Origin: Moniliella sp. 'wahieum'
Taxonomy: Eukaryota > Basidiomycota > Moniliellomycetes > Moniliellales > Moniliellaceae
Direction: 5' to 3'
DNA length: 64,000 bases
Assembly: GCA_003971905.1 (NCBI GenBank)
Contig: RSEE01000159.1
Location: forward strand, 31,999 to 95,998
Part shown: piece after piece, positions 9,866 through 21,640 of the stretch
How the letters are laid out: each line of letters begins with the position of its first letter
Numbering within the stretch: the first letter of the stretch is position 1
Made by a program: the position numbers and the translations under genes
The notes under the pieces: model-generated
What the model saw: only the letters and a program-made list of their open reading frames with translations
Databases searched by the model: none
What the model was told of the DNA's origin: nothing

Positions 9866-12800
9866 ATGGCCGACGATCTTCCTGCTGGCGATCAGCGCCC
9901 TTCGGCGTGGGTGCCCAAGGCGTGGAGCGCGTGCTGGGCGTAACCCTCAACCGAGGGAAACCTGTGTCTACCTCGCCGAGGCTGCCGCCGAAAAGCCTAC
10001 CGCCGCAGCGTACTGGGCGCTGGCGAGAGTCTACTGTTTGAGGCGGCTCCAGACGCCGACCGAGTCGGACGAGACAGTGCTTGACTACATTCTGCTTTCT
10101 TACACGCGTGCACGTGCGGAGGAGGCGCGTGCTCGTCGCATGCCTTCCCCCGACAAAGAGGCCGGCCTACTGTTGATGAGCCGGCTGCGCACCCTGTTGG
10201 CTGGTTATGTCCGCATGGCACTTGAGGAGCCAGACGCATGGGCCTTTCCCCCCCGCGTCGTAGCGCTTCCCAATGGTACATCCCTTTCTGTCCCCGTTGG
10301 ACCGCTCGCTCTTGTGCCCACCCTCATGAACCTCACCATTTCGGCAGTGCCGCGATCGCCGACTGGGCCCCCGACGCACGCTTCCAAGCGACGCAGTCCC
10401 ACCCCAAGCGGAAAAAACGATGGTGGACGCAGCTGTCGCCGCTACTGCCGGATGGAAAGCGATCGCACCAGACGATGTGCATCTCTTCCTTTCCGACCTG
10501 ATTACTGCGGCCGGCGTGCCACCCGACAACAACCACCGTCGAAGTTGGCACGAACCAAGGGGTGGTAGGCCAATCCCGGTTCGAAGATCTGCTTCCTACC
10601 TTAGGACCGGCCATTTCTCTGATTGCCCAACGGGTTGCTGGCCCGCCCCCTCCTCCGGCTCCGCCCGCCCCCCTTTCCCTTTGGCCTGGATCTCGACGAC
10701 CCCAACGCTCGCGCCCCAGACCCTCAGCTCGTGCCACGGCCGCTGGCTTGGCACCCGAAGTGCAGCGTGCTGCGGAGGAAGCGGCGACGCGGGCGACGTA
10801 GGCTCTGTCCTGGCCATTATGTTGGCAGGCAACCAACTCCCTGCAGCGGGGACGAGCCGATGGATGTAGACGAGGACGAGGACGAAGACGAAGACGAAGA
10901 TGACGGTTATGACGAAGGATATGGCGACCCCTCTTCCACCGCCCTCCGTCGGACCGAAGCGATCCTTGCGCGGGAAGCGGGTAGATCACGCTGGACCCTC
11001 GCTCAAAGTTCAGTGGATGGGTTCGCGCTCGACTCATTGGCTTGGCGGCCCTATGTTTCGGTGTTGATCGCCTTGGCCGAGAATAAAGTGTTGGCGGAGA
11101 TGGTATGTCCCCCGCCTTTCTCTCTCTCTTTAGTTGGGGATGGAAGGAGAAGCTGACGCGATGGTTAGATGACTACACTCGAATCGTTCAACCGGCGAGC
11201 AAGCCTTCACGACAGGAACGGGAGGCCTTCCTAGGCCCCCTTTTACGCTTGTCTACATTTGCCGATACCTTCCCGGCCTTTGCCTTGGCCAATTTCACCT
11301 TCCCTCTTCCGGATTCGATCAAACCCCCACCGGAGGAGGCTGCAGCTCAGTCGAATCGAACCCCTAACGCTGCGCTGGCGAACCACCCCCTCTTTGGTGG
11401 CGGATTGACTGGTTCCACGTCTGAGCCCAAGGCTGTGACACGGGAAGAGCTGGAAGACAGGTACTCGTCGCTCCGTCATACGATCCATACATTGCGTGGC
11501 CAAACGTTTGCCTTGGTGAATGCGCTTGTGCGTTCGGGTCCCAGCGTGGGGAAGGAGAATGTACTGCGATTCTTGGGCGCGTGGTGCACGCTCAATGCGG
11601 GCCGAAGCCGGATGCGCGTCGATCCTCATCAGGTGGGCACGGACGGGATGGCGGTGGGCACATGGGACTTGGTGTATGCCCTAACGGCTCCGTTTGTGGA
11701 TAAGATCAACACTGGGAATGTGGATCGGTTTGTGGCCAAGGTGGATCCACTGTGGTGGGCTACCCAAGCTCGGTTCCCTGCCAAACCGGATGACCTGACG
11801 CGCCTCTCGGCTTCGGCACCCGAGGTGACCGCCTGGGTGGACCAAGTGGCTTCCAATGTGAAGCCATTCAGCTTCGTGACAGAAACGTACTTCCTTGCCA
11901 CGCGTGTGCTCACACTTGGACCAGGGAGGGTGTTGAGGGAGTACGACGAAATGTACAAGACCATGTCGCGCCTCCAGGAGCGGATCGAGGATGCGGAGCG
12001 GTCTCGTCCCCAGTGGCAAGGGAATGTGGAGCATGCGACGGAGATGCGCGAGTTTTGGCCCGTCTGCGCAAACAGTATGGTCGGTTGCAAGTTACGCAGG
12101 CAGCGATGGCGACGCATATCTTTGATGGGGCCCCCAGGTTTTCGGGACTGGAGTCGGAAAGTGCGCGATGGCTTCCTTCCCCATCTCATTGCCTTTGCCG
12201 CGTTTTCCATCCGCTTCCTCCTCTCTATCGCCCAGTCCAACAACCTGGCGGCACGGACGGATCGATCAACCAGGACGAGGTCCTCCTACGTTCAAAATGC
12301 TTCCCGAGTACATCCTCACCGACGCTGCGGATATTATGCGGTTTGTCGCACGGCACCGTCCGGCGCTGCTAACGCTGCCCGCTCGGACCGCCATTGTTTC
12401 CCTCACGCTGGCGCTCCTCTCTCCTGCTGGGACACGTATGTGCGCAACCCATTCGTCAAGGCGCGTTTGGCCGAGACGTTGTACTACATGCTGGAAGCCA
12501 ACACGCCCTCGCCTCCGTTTGGGTCGCTCGAGGCTGCGGAGGGGGCGCGCACCCCAAGTGGTCCGTTGGCGGATACGCTCAACCTCAATCCGGATGCGGT
12601 CAGGATGCTTGTACCTGCGCTGATGCACTTTTGGATTGCGGCCGAGACGACGGGTAGCCACACGCAGTTTTACGATAAGTTTGAGATCCGTTCGCACCTT
12701 GCGCGTATCTTTGATGCCATTTGGGACAGTCCGGCGCACATTCAACGGATCGATGATGTGGCGCATGCCGCTGGCGTGGGTACCATTTCCGATGTGGCAG

Positions 12801-13795
12801 AAGGCACGACGGCATCCCGTGCCGAGCCTGGTTCGCCCGATGGGCAGGGCGAGGGGGAAGAGAATGGTCTGTTTGTCACGTTTGTCAATCGGATCATGAA
12901 CGACGTGACGTTCTTACTGGACGATGCTCTGACCAAGTTGGTCGAATTGCACGATGCGCAAGTCAAGTTGGCTGATATTGAGGCAGGTCGGTTGCCGGCC
13001 GATGCGCCGGTCGAGCGTCCTCCTGGGGGTGCGTCGAATGAGCGGAGTGGCGAGACGCCACGCACCGCACTGGAGCAAGCGCAGGAATCGGTGCGGCAGC
13101 TCGAGGGTCAAGTCAAGTGGATGTTGCACTATGGTGGACTGTTCCTTCGTGTCCTCGGCCGTTTCGCCGCTCGCTCGCCTCAGACTTTCCTCCTTCCTGA
13201 ACTGGCAGACCGGTTGGCCGCTATGCTGGATTACGTGTTGGGGCTGCTTGCGGGTCCGCGGACGGAAAGTCTCAAAGTGCGCGACCCGAAACGCGTCGGG
13301 TTCTACCCTCGTGCACTGCTGCAAACTCTATTGCGGATCTACGTGGCGTTATCGCAGCAAGCCAGTTGCCGGGCCTTGGTGGCGGCTGCGATCGCGCGCG
13401 ACGGTCGGTCGTACGATGCACGGGTGTTCCACAAGGCGGCCGGCTTGGCCCGCAAGCACATGTTACTTGCACCTACGGAAATTGACACGCTTGCGCTCCT
13501 GGTGCAAGAGGCCGAGAAGGACCGAGCGGCGGACGCGGCGTTAGAGGAGGACCTGGCAGATGCGCCGGACGAGTTCCTGGACCCGTTGATGGCTACCTTG
13601 ATGCGCGACCCGGTCATGTTGCCTGCTTCCAAGATGGTCATGGACCGTGCTACCATCAAACAACATCTCCTTTCTGACCCTAGCGACCCGTTCAACCGCA
13701 TGCCCTTGGCCTTGGCCGACGTGCTGCCCCAGCCCGAGTTGAAGGCCAAAATCGAGGCGTGGCTGCAGGAAGTACGCGCCAAGCGAAGCGCGTAA
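9866..13795 (+). CDS. UFD2: Ubiquitin conjugation factor E4 (Ufd2)
   Basis: An E4 ubiquitin-chain elongation factor acting with Cdc48 in proteasomal degradation. The N-terminal part begins MADDLPAGDQ (ATG 9866) and includes YVRMALEEPDAWAF and LVPTLMNL, a Ufd2-core signature. An Asp/Glu run is encoded at about 10867-10905. The core continues through WRPYVSVLIAL, FLGPLLRLSTFADTFPAF and YVRNPFVKARLAETLYYML. The C-terminal U-box reads DEFLDPLMATLMRDPVMLP and SDPFNRMPLALADVLPQPEL, ending at 13795. At least six one-base shifts break the frame (for example about 9930, 10400, 12055, 12150, 12290, 12435); at 12055 EFW-ARLRKQYGRL would be restored by one extra G. An intron probably lies near 11103-11134. 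Length agrees with the family. Confidence 0.92.
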
Positions 13796-14603
13796 ACGCC
13801 GCCGTTCAGTCGTGGCGTCATAGCGAACTGAAACATCCAAGTCATCCGAGTCTCGTTGGGTTGGCCAGGGGGGTGGACGAGGGGAACACACGCAGCTGGA
13901 ATTGAATGGTGGTATAGCGCGAGGCAGGAAAAGTTAGACTACTTAGTAGCCACGGAGCCACAAATAGCAAGCATCACTTACGGTTGGCTTGGGTGGCCAT
14001 AAGACCGAAGACGGGTATAACTTACCACCCGCGCTTGGCCGTCCGGCCAATCGGTTCGCTCTCTGCTTATCGTCTGGCCGCATGGGTTCGTTCCAGGAAC
14101 AGCTAGAGAGAGAGTAGTAGTAGGAAGTAGCACCGTGAGGATCGTCAATTCGATTAGTCGAGGACTATAATAATGCCGTGTAACAGTAACTACTGTGGAT
14201 TGCTTTTCTACATGGCGCTGCACTTCCCAGATTTCGTGCGCCGGCATCAGACCGGATGAGGTGCGGCTGCCGTCGACCCACCTCCCGCCCCTGGTCGTCG
14301 TCGTGGAATATTGGCTAATATTGGCGTTGGCAGTGGCTGGACCTGGATGGTTTCCAAGCGCATTGCATCACCCCCATCTTCGCCGACGCCGACTGCCCTT
14401 TCAACGACATGGCGAATGATCAAAGGCATGACGCGTGACGTTTGACGCATGCATGACGGCCGTGCGTGCGGAATTCAGTGCTCCATCCCCGCCCCATTCT
14501 GGGCTATTTCCGCCTGGCAGGCGTCCAACCCAACGAACGCCCAACGCCACGCCACACCTCGCCACGCCTCGCCTCGCATCGCGCCCCCTCGACCACCATC
14601 GCA
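13796..14603. other. Intergenic, UFD2 3' side and PDCD5 promoter
   Basis: No gene supported. It holds the TGACGCG-type array at 14429-14449, about 155 bp upstream of the PDCD5 ATG. Confidence 0.5.
14429..14449. promoter_or_regulatory. TGACGNN heptamer x3 with ACGCGT box
   Basis: TGACGCG TGACGTT TGACGCA in tandem. It is the third occurrence of the TGACGCG heptamer in the window and contains one MCB box (ACGCGT). A regulatory role is inferred from the motif and its promoter position. Confidence 0.5.
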
Positions 14604-15318
14604 ATGGAAGACGCTGACCTGCAAGCCATCCGCCAAGCACGTCTCGCCCAGCTGCAACAGGGTGCGCCTACAGGAGGAGCAGGTACGTTGAGAGTCGAAT
14701 CCGTGTCTTTGGCTGTGCGAAGCCAACTGACCACCGCCCTTGTGGCTCAGGCGCCGGCCCATCCATGCGCGGTGGAGCAGACCAGGAAGAACAGCGCGCA
14801 GCCCAAGAGGAGATGAAACGCGACCTCTTGACTCGCATTCTCGATCCCAGTGCGCGAGAACGGCGTACGTACGTATCGATTGTTCCCCCCTTCTCCTTCC
14901 CCTTGCTTTCCTAGCGCAACACTGTGACTGATCTGTCTGTGGTGGGGGGGTAGTATCGCGAATTGCTCTCGTCAAGCCCGCCAAGGCAGATGCGATCACC
15001 AATCTGCTAGTCCAACTGGCCAAGTCGGGCCAGATTCGGCAACGCGTGTCTGAGCGTGAACTGATTGACCTGCTGGACCAAGTGGAGCAGCGCTCGGGGG
15101 GCGACAGCGAGCCTAAGATCATTGTATGTCCCATGTCTGTCTTCTCACTTGGGCACTATTTCCTTACCTTGATGGTGAACAAGCATGTCCCACAACGTGT
15201 TTCCTGGCCCTCGTACACTTGAAGTATGGGATTCGGAAACGGAAACTGACCCCGCTTTTGGCAGATGGCACGCAAGAAGCAAGTTCTGGATGACTCGGAC
15301 GACGACTTTGACCTGTAG
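14604..15318 (+). CDS. PDCD5: PDCD5-family DNA-binding protein
   Basis: Homolog of human programmed cell death 5, a small conserved helical protein. Four exons join without any frameshift: 14604-14682, 14751-14864, 14954-15123, 15265-15318, giving 138 residues. It begins MEDADLQAIRQARLAQLQ, contains the family core RERRLSRIALVKPAKADAI and SGQIRQRVSERELIDLLDQV, and ends with the typical basic-then-acidic tail ARKKQVLDDSDDDFDL. Introns are 68, 89 and 141 nt with GTACGT or GTATGT donors. Known partners in other organisms include the CCT chaperonin; nothing in the sequence tests this. The intact frame argues that broken neighbours are sequencing artefacts. Confidence 0.95.
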
Positions 15319-15730
15319 TTCCTGTGACAATGCAGATGGCATCCACAATTTCCTATCGTCTCTGTCGCCATGATACATGTTTGATCATGTGACGACGGGA
15401 TTGTCCTGGTCTTAGCCTTTTCCCCTTTATCTTAGAGGAAGTTCAAGTGCAGAGTTAGACAGTATGATGCGCCCAAGGGGAGGACCAATTTCACTTCCTG
15501 CAGGATGGGAGGGGTCAGAAAAGGCTGAGATATGGTCCCCCACGTTCTGGTGCTTGAAGGTTCACGAAGGGTCCGCTTCTTCATCTGCTTGGGGCAGTCT
15601 TCTACCTTGGCATGAACCAATGTACATCATGGCGCAGTGGTTTGAGGCGCACTGTCACAACTCTGCCTTACAGTGGATTGGAACCTGACCCATACATTCT
15701 GCTCTACTGTCTTGAAAAACACATGCATAT
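15319..15730. other. Convergent intergenic gap between PDCD5 and DNAJC9-like
   Basis: About 410 bp between two 3' ends. No coding or repeat signal seen. Confidence 0.5.
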
Positions 15731-16982
15731 TTATCGTCCCTTTTGCGCCTTCCCTCCCTTAGCCTTGCCCTTAGACTTGCCCAAAAGACGTTGCTGAGCC
15801 GCCAGGAACTCTTCCTCTGTCGGCTCCCCAGGCTCAACGCGAGGCGCAAGGGGGTCCCTACGCTCCCGCTTGCCCTTACCTCCGCGTGCCTTGTGGCGAG
15901 CATCAGCCTCTGCATGAGCATCTGCTTCGAGTCGTGCCAAAAGTCCCCCGATCCCACCGCCACGATTGGCTTGTCGACGCTGGATCAGTGCCGCCAGACC
16001 GTCGAGATCCTCCTCTTCGGGCTCGTTTGCCTCGTCCTTGTCCTTGGACGTCTTGCCCCGGGCTCGTTTGGCAGGCTTGCTTGGTTCTTATCGTCCTCGG
16101 GAGGCTGGTCGGAACGAGAGGCGGATTTTTCCTTGCGCGACCGCTTCTTTCCCCCGTACACCTCGTCCCAGATCCCAAGTTCCTTCGCGTGCTCCTCGGC
16201 TTCGGCCGCTTCCTTGCGCGCGTTTTTGCGCATCTTTTCCCTCCCTTGGTGTCAGCGAGCGAGGCGGTCCATCCTTCCAGTTTCTCAAGATCGTGAGAGC
16301 GGATGCCATCCTCAACAAGAGCGATGAACCGATCTTCGTCCGTAAGTTCGTTGGCACAGGGCACCGTCTTGAGGATCTCGAAGAGCGAGCCATCGTTGGA
16401 ACGGTAGGCTTCGTACACATCTTGCTTCTCCTCTTCGGAGCCTATTTGGTTTTTCGTTAGTTTTGCTAATGTGCAGGCGAGTACCCAAATCAAGGAAACG
16501 AACGTACCGACATATTGTTTTTTAAAGTCATCGATCTTTTCCACACACATCTCATCAAAGATGTCGCGGAAGTACTCGTCCCAGCTAAAGCCATCCTCAG
16601 TGGCAAAGCCCTCATCGTCCGGCCCGTCGCGTCGTACCGCTTCCTTCGCTCCGGGGAGGAGAGAACAGCATATGCAAAGCCGAGCTGGTGGAACTTGGTC
16701 GTATCCTCCTCTGTGCCTTTGCCAGCTAGCTTGTCAGGGTGGAGACGCAGCGCACCACTGGGAGGCTTCGTGTCAGTTCTGGTACATCCATGAGAGTGGC
16801 GAGGATGTCGAGGTAAATACAACATACCGGCGATAGGCCTTTCGGATCTGATCATCACTTGCATCAGACGGGACGGAGAGGACGGCATAGAGGTCCACTT
16901 CGCCGTCGGGGAAGAACTGAAGCGCAGGGTCGGGGTCCATGGGGGCTGGTGGTTGCTCGAACGAAGGACTCCCCCCACTCAC
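15731..16982 (-). CDS. DNAJC9-like J-domain protein
   Basis: A J-domain co-chaperone of the DNAJC9 type, in animals a nuclear histone chaperone that recruits Hsp70. The J domain is split by an intron (about 16827-16758): DLYAVLSVPSDASDDQIRKAY before it and ALRLHPDKLAGKGTEEDTTK after, with the essential HPD motif. The family-specific middle follows: FSWDEYFRDIFDEMCVEKID and EKQDVYEAYRSNDGSLFEIL. The C terminus is highly charged and ends GKSKGKAKGGKAQKGR at 15731. A second intron lies near 16441-16507. Frame shifts near 16640, 16240 and 16010 interrupt an otherwise continuous protein; at 16640 one missing C in GGCCCGG would restore GPDDEGF. Confidence 0.88.
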
Positions 16983-17513
16983 CCTCTCGCGCGTCCACCT
17001 GGCTGCCGCGGCGCGACGCGACGGGTGGGCCGGGCTGACGTCAGCAGAAATGGGATGCTTACGCCGCTAGGGGAAATTGCAATTTCATGACTGGGTCCAA
17101 GAATCAAACTGCAGGTCGTTTGCGTTGCGGCATCCAATCAATACCTGCCCATTCTCACCTCTTCCGAGGACTCCCAGAAATGACTCCTCAGCGACGTTAC
17201 ATCGCCCACGTACAGAAAACAAGAGGGGCTCTGCCCTCACCCACCAAGACTTACATTCTAATGTCCAAACTCCATTCCTTGGTAAAAAGCCCGCAATACG
17301 TAACTGATAGTATTCCTCCACCGCTGGTTTCTGCCGTTTGCAGCAGAACGGACCTTACCCTTCCTCGGATCCACGACGGCGCCCGCGCTAGAAAGGTCAC
17401 ATAGGTCACAAGGTCACAAGGTCAACTATAGTCAAGTAAGGAAGAGAGCAGAGCGCAGAAAGGGGGGGGGGGGCTTTCTGCCTCGGCAAGCACCGTGGTA
17501 GCATATGAACCGG
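16983..17513. other. Intergenic, DNAJC9-like promoter and SR-protein 3' side
   Basis: No gene seen. It contains the AGGTCACA direct-repeat array at 17394-17426 and a 12-base G homopolymer starting at about 17462. Confidence 0.5.
17394..17426. repeat. AGGTCACA direct repeat x4
   Basis: Four AGGTCA hexamers in the same direction, spaced 9, 8 and 8 bp, between two leftward genes. Confidence 0.75.
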
Positions 17514-18533
17514 CTAGTACCCTGTCTCCTCCGTCCCCTCTGCTTCGTCATTCGCCACAGGCTGCGGAGGGGAAGGGGTACGCGGCGGATGGTCCGGCGA
17601 GAAGAGTGATGTTCACCTTTCCCTGCGTTGGCGAAGAGAGGACGCGGTGAAAAGTCCTGGTGGCGGTCCTCGCGGCTGTCTTGCTGGCCGAACGGTAGTT
17701 CTCCTCACGGTCGATTGAGGGGTACCGTTCCTCATCCTGGTCCCTCGAGTGTAGTGCGATCCTCACGGTAGCGAGGCGGGGAGCGGGCCTTGGAAGTACC
17801 ACGCTCCTCACGGTAGCGAGGAGGAGAGCGCTCCCTGAAACTCTGCGAGGGAGGAGACCTCGAACGGCGCGCAGAGCGGGAGTGCCGAGGAGGAGGAGGG
17901 GGCAGGAACGAAGGGTCCTCCGGATCAGCACGGAGGATATTTCCTTGCATCCTCATGCCGTCGATGCGCAGCCGCTTCCAGGTCGTCGGGGGATTCAAAC
18001 TCAAGGATGCCCTCGTCGCGACGGTAGGGGTCGACATCGGCGAAAGAGACGTAGCCGTACATGCGTCCCAGATCCTTGACATCTTGCCACGAAGTGCCAG
18101 GGGGAAGGTTGCTCAAGTAGAGTCGGAACCGAGGACGACGCGGGGGGGCGCGCGGGCCGCCGGCCGGGCGCTTGGCAGGTTCGACGATCAGCCGTTCGCC
18201 CATGAACATACGGCCGTGCAGATCCTGGCAGAGGAGGTTAGTGGCATGCTCGTGGCGTGGCGCCGTGGTGGATGAGAGAGGAGAGAGAACATAGGATGCA
18301 TCGTCGGCATCACGAGGGTCGTCAAACTCGACAAAGGCAAAGTTGCCGTTGCCCATGATGCGCACATCGAGAGGCGCTGGAAGGGCACGGGCGTCAGTTA
18401 ATACGGTATCTCAGCGGGAGGGCGGGGGGTAGGGGAAACGTACGCCATAGCGTCCAAACTCGTCCTCGAGGTCGCGGATGCGCACGTCGGGGGCGAGGTG
18501 GCCGACGTAAAGACGGGTGAATGCGGCGGGCAT
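17514..18533 (-). CDS. SR-family pre-mRNA splicing factor (two RRMs, RS tail)
   Basis: An RNA-binding splicing regulator. RRM1 starts MPAAFTRLYVGHLAPDVRIR with RNP2 LYVGHL and continues after an intron into NFAFVEFDDPRDADDA (RNP1) and LHGRMFMGERLIVEPAK. A 66-nt intron (18229-18294) inside RRM1 carries a clear CACTAAC branch site. RRM2 reads FRLYLSNLPPGTSWQDVKDL and VDPYRRDEGILEFESPDDLE. The C terminus is rich in RS and SP (SRSARRSRSPPSQSFRERSP, two PPRYREE/D repeats). The frame shifts near 18455, 17965 and 17740, and the most protein-like tail, ANDEAEGTEETGY, stops at about 17514. SRSF4/5/6-like by domain order. Confidence 0.88.
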
Positions 18534-18795
18534 GGGTTGGTTGCTGGCGCTCGGAGTGGTGGGGCAGAGCAAGGGCGTCCTGGGTGGCGGCCCCGCACTC
18601 TAAAAAAAGCGGCTGAATTTAACTTGACTAAGCGAGTTTGAGTGCGGCGGAATGTGCACTTCCGCCCGCGGCCCGATTTACCCCGCCAGAGCGTGTGGGC
18701 TGGCGGGTGCGGTTAGGGTTCGGCGTCGCAAGCAACGTGGCCGCCGCGCAGAACTTCGCAGCGCCCCTCCGCCGCAGCCCACCCGCCATCGACCG

Positions 18796-20982
18796 ATGGA
18801 CGGACTGATTGTGGTCGGCGGCGACGGCCGCGCGGTGCTCGCGTCGCGCTTTGCCAGCAGCAGCAGCAGCAACACGCTTGCGCGCGCCCAGTATGCCCGC
18901 ATCCACCTCGACCGCTGGCACGAGGAGGTGCTGACGGCATTCCATGTCGCCGAGCAGCAGCGCGCGGCGCAACCTCTGGCCCACGCCGCCCCATCGCTGG
19001 TGCCTACCAGTGCCGTGTTCGCTGCCGCCTTCCCCGGCTCCTCGCTCAACAATCCAGCTCTCGAGCGTCCCGACAGCGCGACCCATTGGGCCGCACCGCC
19101 GTCGCAGGCGAGGCCGAAACCCTTCTGCCCAGCTCCTTGATCCAACACAATACGCAGCTTCCGGGCTCCGATGTGCGTCTTCCCCCAGCACGGACGAAGA
19201 CCGACCTTCCTCCGCTTCTCTGGGTGGAGGGTGTCCCCCTCTCGCTGCCAGTTTGGGAAAGGCCGGCCCGAGGACGAAAGCGACTTCAGTGAGAGCGAGT
19301 CCGAGTCGGGCTCCGAAGTTGCGTCGTCCAGAAAACGTCCCCACCTCCTCCCCAAGGGCATGACGAGTGACTGGGAAGCGGAAAAGGTGGGGAGCGGACC
19401 CTTCTCCTCCCCCGACCTCCTCTCCACCCGAGGTGCTGCCCACTCTTTTGACGGGTACAGTTCTCTACCACAAGTCCCACAACGATCTCCACTTTCTTTT
19501 GCCGGTCTCCTCTGCCACCACTCCGGTGCTGATGCCACCTACGTTCCTCGATTTTTTCGTGCGTCTACTGAGCGACTATGGGGGGAGCGCAATACCTCAC
19601 CACCGACGGTGTGAGGGAGAACTTCGACCTGATATACGCGTTGATGGAAGAGGTGCTGGACGATGGCGGGGCCTGGCCGATCTTGACGCAAAACTGGTTG
19701 TTGGAAAAAATTGTTCCCCCGGAGACGGGCTGGACTGGATTGGCAGAGCGATGGGCAGACAAGAGCGCGCGGTATGTTTTTGTCACCTCCCCCCCCCCTC
19801 TTCCTATGCAAGGAGCGTCCCATTTTCCCTCATGCTTAACTTCTCCGGAATACCGGGCGGGTCTCGATCACTCTCTACTAGTCAAACTACCTCCCTGTTC
19901 TTCACGTACGCATGCTGACACTCTGGAAGCATCTCGGCCTCTTCAAGTGCACCCACCGACGCTGGACAGATCCGTGCGGCCCTTGCCTCCGGTGGCGCGC
20001 CATGGCGCCCCCCGTTGGTCAAGCATGCACGCGAAGATATCCTCTTTGACCTAATCGAACGCGTTGAGGGAACGTTTTCCCGCACTGGCACCCTCGTGCG
20101 AGCCACAACGGGTCTCCGTGTCGATGGCAACTCGCGCCTCAGTGACTCGCCCCAAGTTTCCCTCGTTCTTGTTCCGCGAGCATCGTTGGGTACCCCCTCC
20201 TTTCACCCCTGTGTAAGGTTACGTCCGTGGCAGAAGGAAGGAGCCCTGGACTTTGTCCCCCCGGATGGCCGGTTTACTCTGGCTCACTTTCGGTGCCCCA
20301 CCCCTTCTTTGCGGGAGGTAGAGGCAGTGATACCTTTCAAGTTGGAATGCAAGATGCGTGTTTCGCCCGGAGAGAATGGGAGGAAAGCGGATTTTCGGCT
20401 GGATCTGGAAGCTCTTGCGGCCAGTGGCAAAGCTGGGTATGGGCGGCTGGCAACGGCCAGACAGTGTCGCAACTGGTTCTCTCCTTCCAGGTGCCAGAGG
20501 ATGCGACCGACATGGACTGCTCCTTATTTGCGTTTGCGGCCAGTGGCTCGAGCGGCGGGTCGGGGAGAAAGCAAGCGCACGCCCGACGAGGCCGGGTGTG
20601 GCTTTACGACCCGAAACTGCGTGTGCTCCGATGGGCTTTGGGAACGATCCGGCCTGGTCGGGCGGTGCGGATGAGGGGTTCCTTCCGCACACGCAGTCTC
20701 GCGCCCGTGGTTGGAAGCAATGTCGGGGTCCAATTTACCCTTGTCAATGGCGGGCACCAAGCCGCCCTCACCGCCGGCCGCACCTCTCTCTTGGGTGCGC
20801 ATGCGACTCGTATCTCCGTTTCCTCCGCGCGCCCACCCAGGGAGAAAGTGGAATGGAAGGATTTGGGTCGCAGTCACGTGGCAAGTCCAAAGCGGTCGCG
20901 GGAGGCACGACGATCCGCCCCAAGGTCTTCAAGGGGGGTGTGGGGCGTGTTGATGGCCGATTTGGAGTACCGCTGGGCTTGA
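18796..20982 (+). CDS. APM3: AP-3 complex subunit mu
   Basis: The medium chain of the AP-3 adaptor that sorts cargo to the vacuole. The longin-like N terminus starts at ATG 18796 (MDGLIVVGGDGRAVLASRFA) and continues with LLTGTVLYHKSHNDLHFLLP, PTFLDFFVRLLSDYGG and ENFDLIYALMEEVLDDG. The mu-homology domain begins REDILFDLIERVEGTFSRTG and includes SLGTPSFHPCVRLRPWQKEG, VPPDGRFTLAHF and PFKLECKMR. It ends PKVFKG then GVLMADLEYRWA at 20982, matching the family's C-terminal strand. Several frame switches (about 19140, 19440, 19600, 19900, 20450, 20860) reflect a mix of introns and probable one-base errors. The gene is divergent from the SR-protein gene, with 262 bp between the ATGs. Confidence 0.9.
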
Positions 20983-21640
20983 GCCTGATCAAAGCATGGA
21001 AATGCAGTCACCAATCACCTTGTTCTCGTATTTTGCGCGAACGCTGCTCATGACGTCTGCGTGGGAGAGTGATCATTATCAATTAGCAACCGGAAGACGT
21101 ATCGCCAGTCGAATTCAGCCTTGATTCGAACTGGTCGCTGGGTGATGTCAACGAGCTCGGTTCGATCTTGAGACTGTGCATGTGCCCTTTTAGTCCTGAG
21201 CGCGCCCTGAGCGCTACGAAGTGTGCGAGATACATCGTGATAGATATTCATTGTAGGTCCTGACTCGCTTGAAGCTTGAGGGACCTCTGTCCGAGAATTT
21301 CTAGAACGAATCGATAAGAGGAGGAGGAACTCGCTCCGGGGATAAGGCCTAAGGCCTAAGGGACCAAGGCTCATACATGCGTAGAATCGGAACTCTCGTG
21401 AAGAGAGAAGGCCGAAGGGGTGAGATTGTCTGCGCGAAGTCCTATCAGAATGTCTGCTCGAAGAAAGTCCTATCAGGAACGCTCCCTTACTCTAAGGACC
21501 GATGCCCCGACTATAGCTACATGCGGAGAAAATCATGAAGGAAACCAATGAAATGAATCTAGCTTACAAGGCAGTGACAAAAGGCGGTAAGGGGGGGGGG
21601 GGGCATGGGAACTGCAGAGTGGGGTGCCGGTGAACGTCGC
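20983..21640. other. Convergent intergenic gap, AP-3 mu / P5C dehydrogenase
   Basis: About 660 bp with no gene. It contains the TAAGGCC tandem at 21343 and a G homopolymer at about 21592-21603. Confidence 0.5.
21343..21361. repeat. TAAGGCC heptamer x2.7
   Basis: TAAGGCC TAAGGCC TAAGG. The same heptamer array recurs at 56395. Confidence 0.65.

Noticed and set aside
21343-21361. TAAGGCC tandem as an interstitial telomere
   Set aside because: Only two to three copies, far from any end, and not a TTAGGG-type unit; it fits the wider heptamer pattern better.
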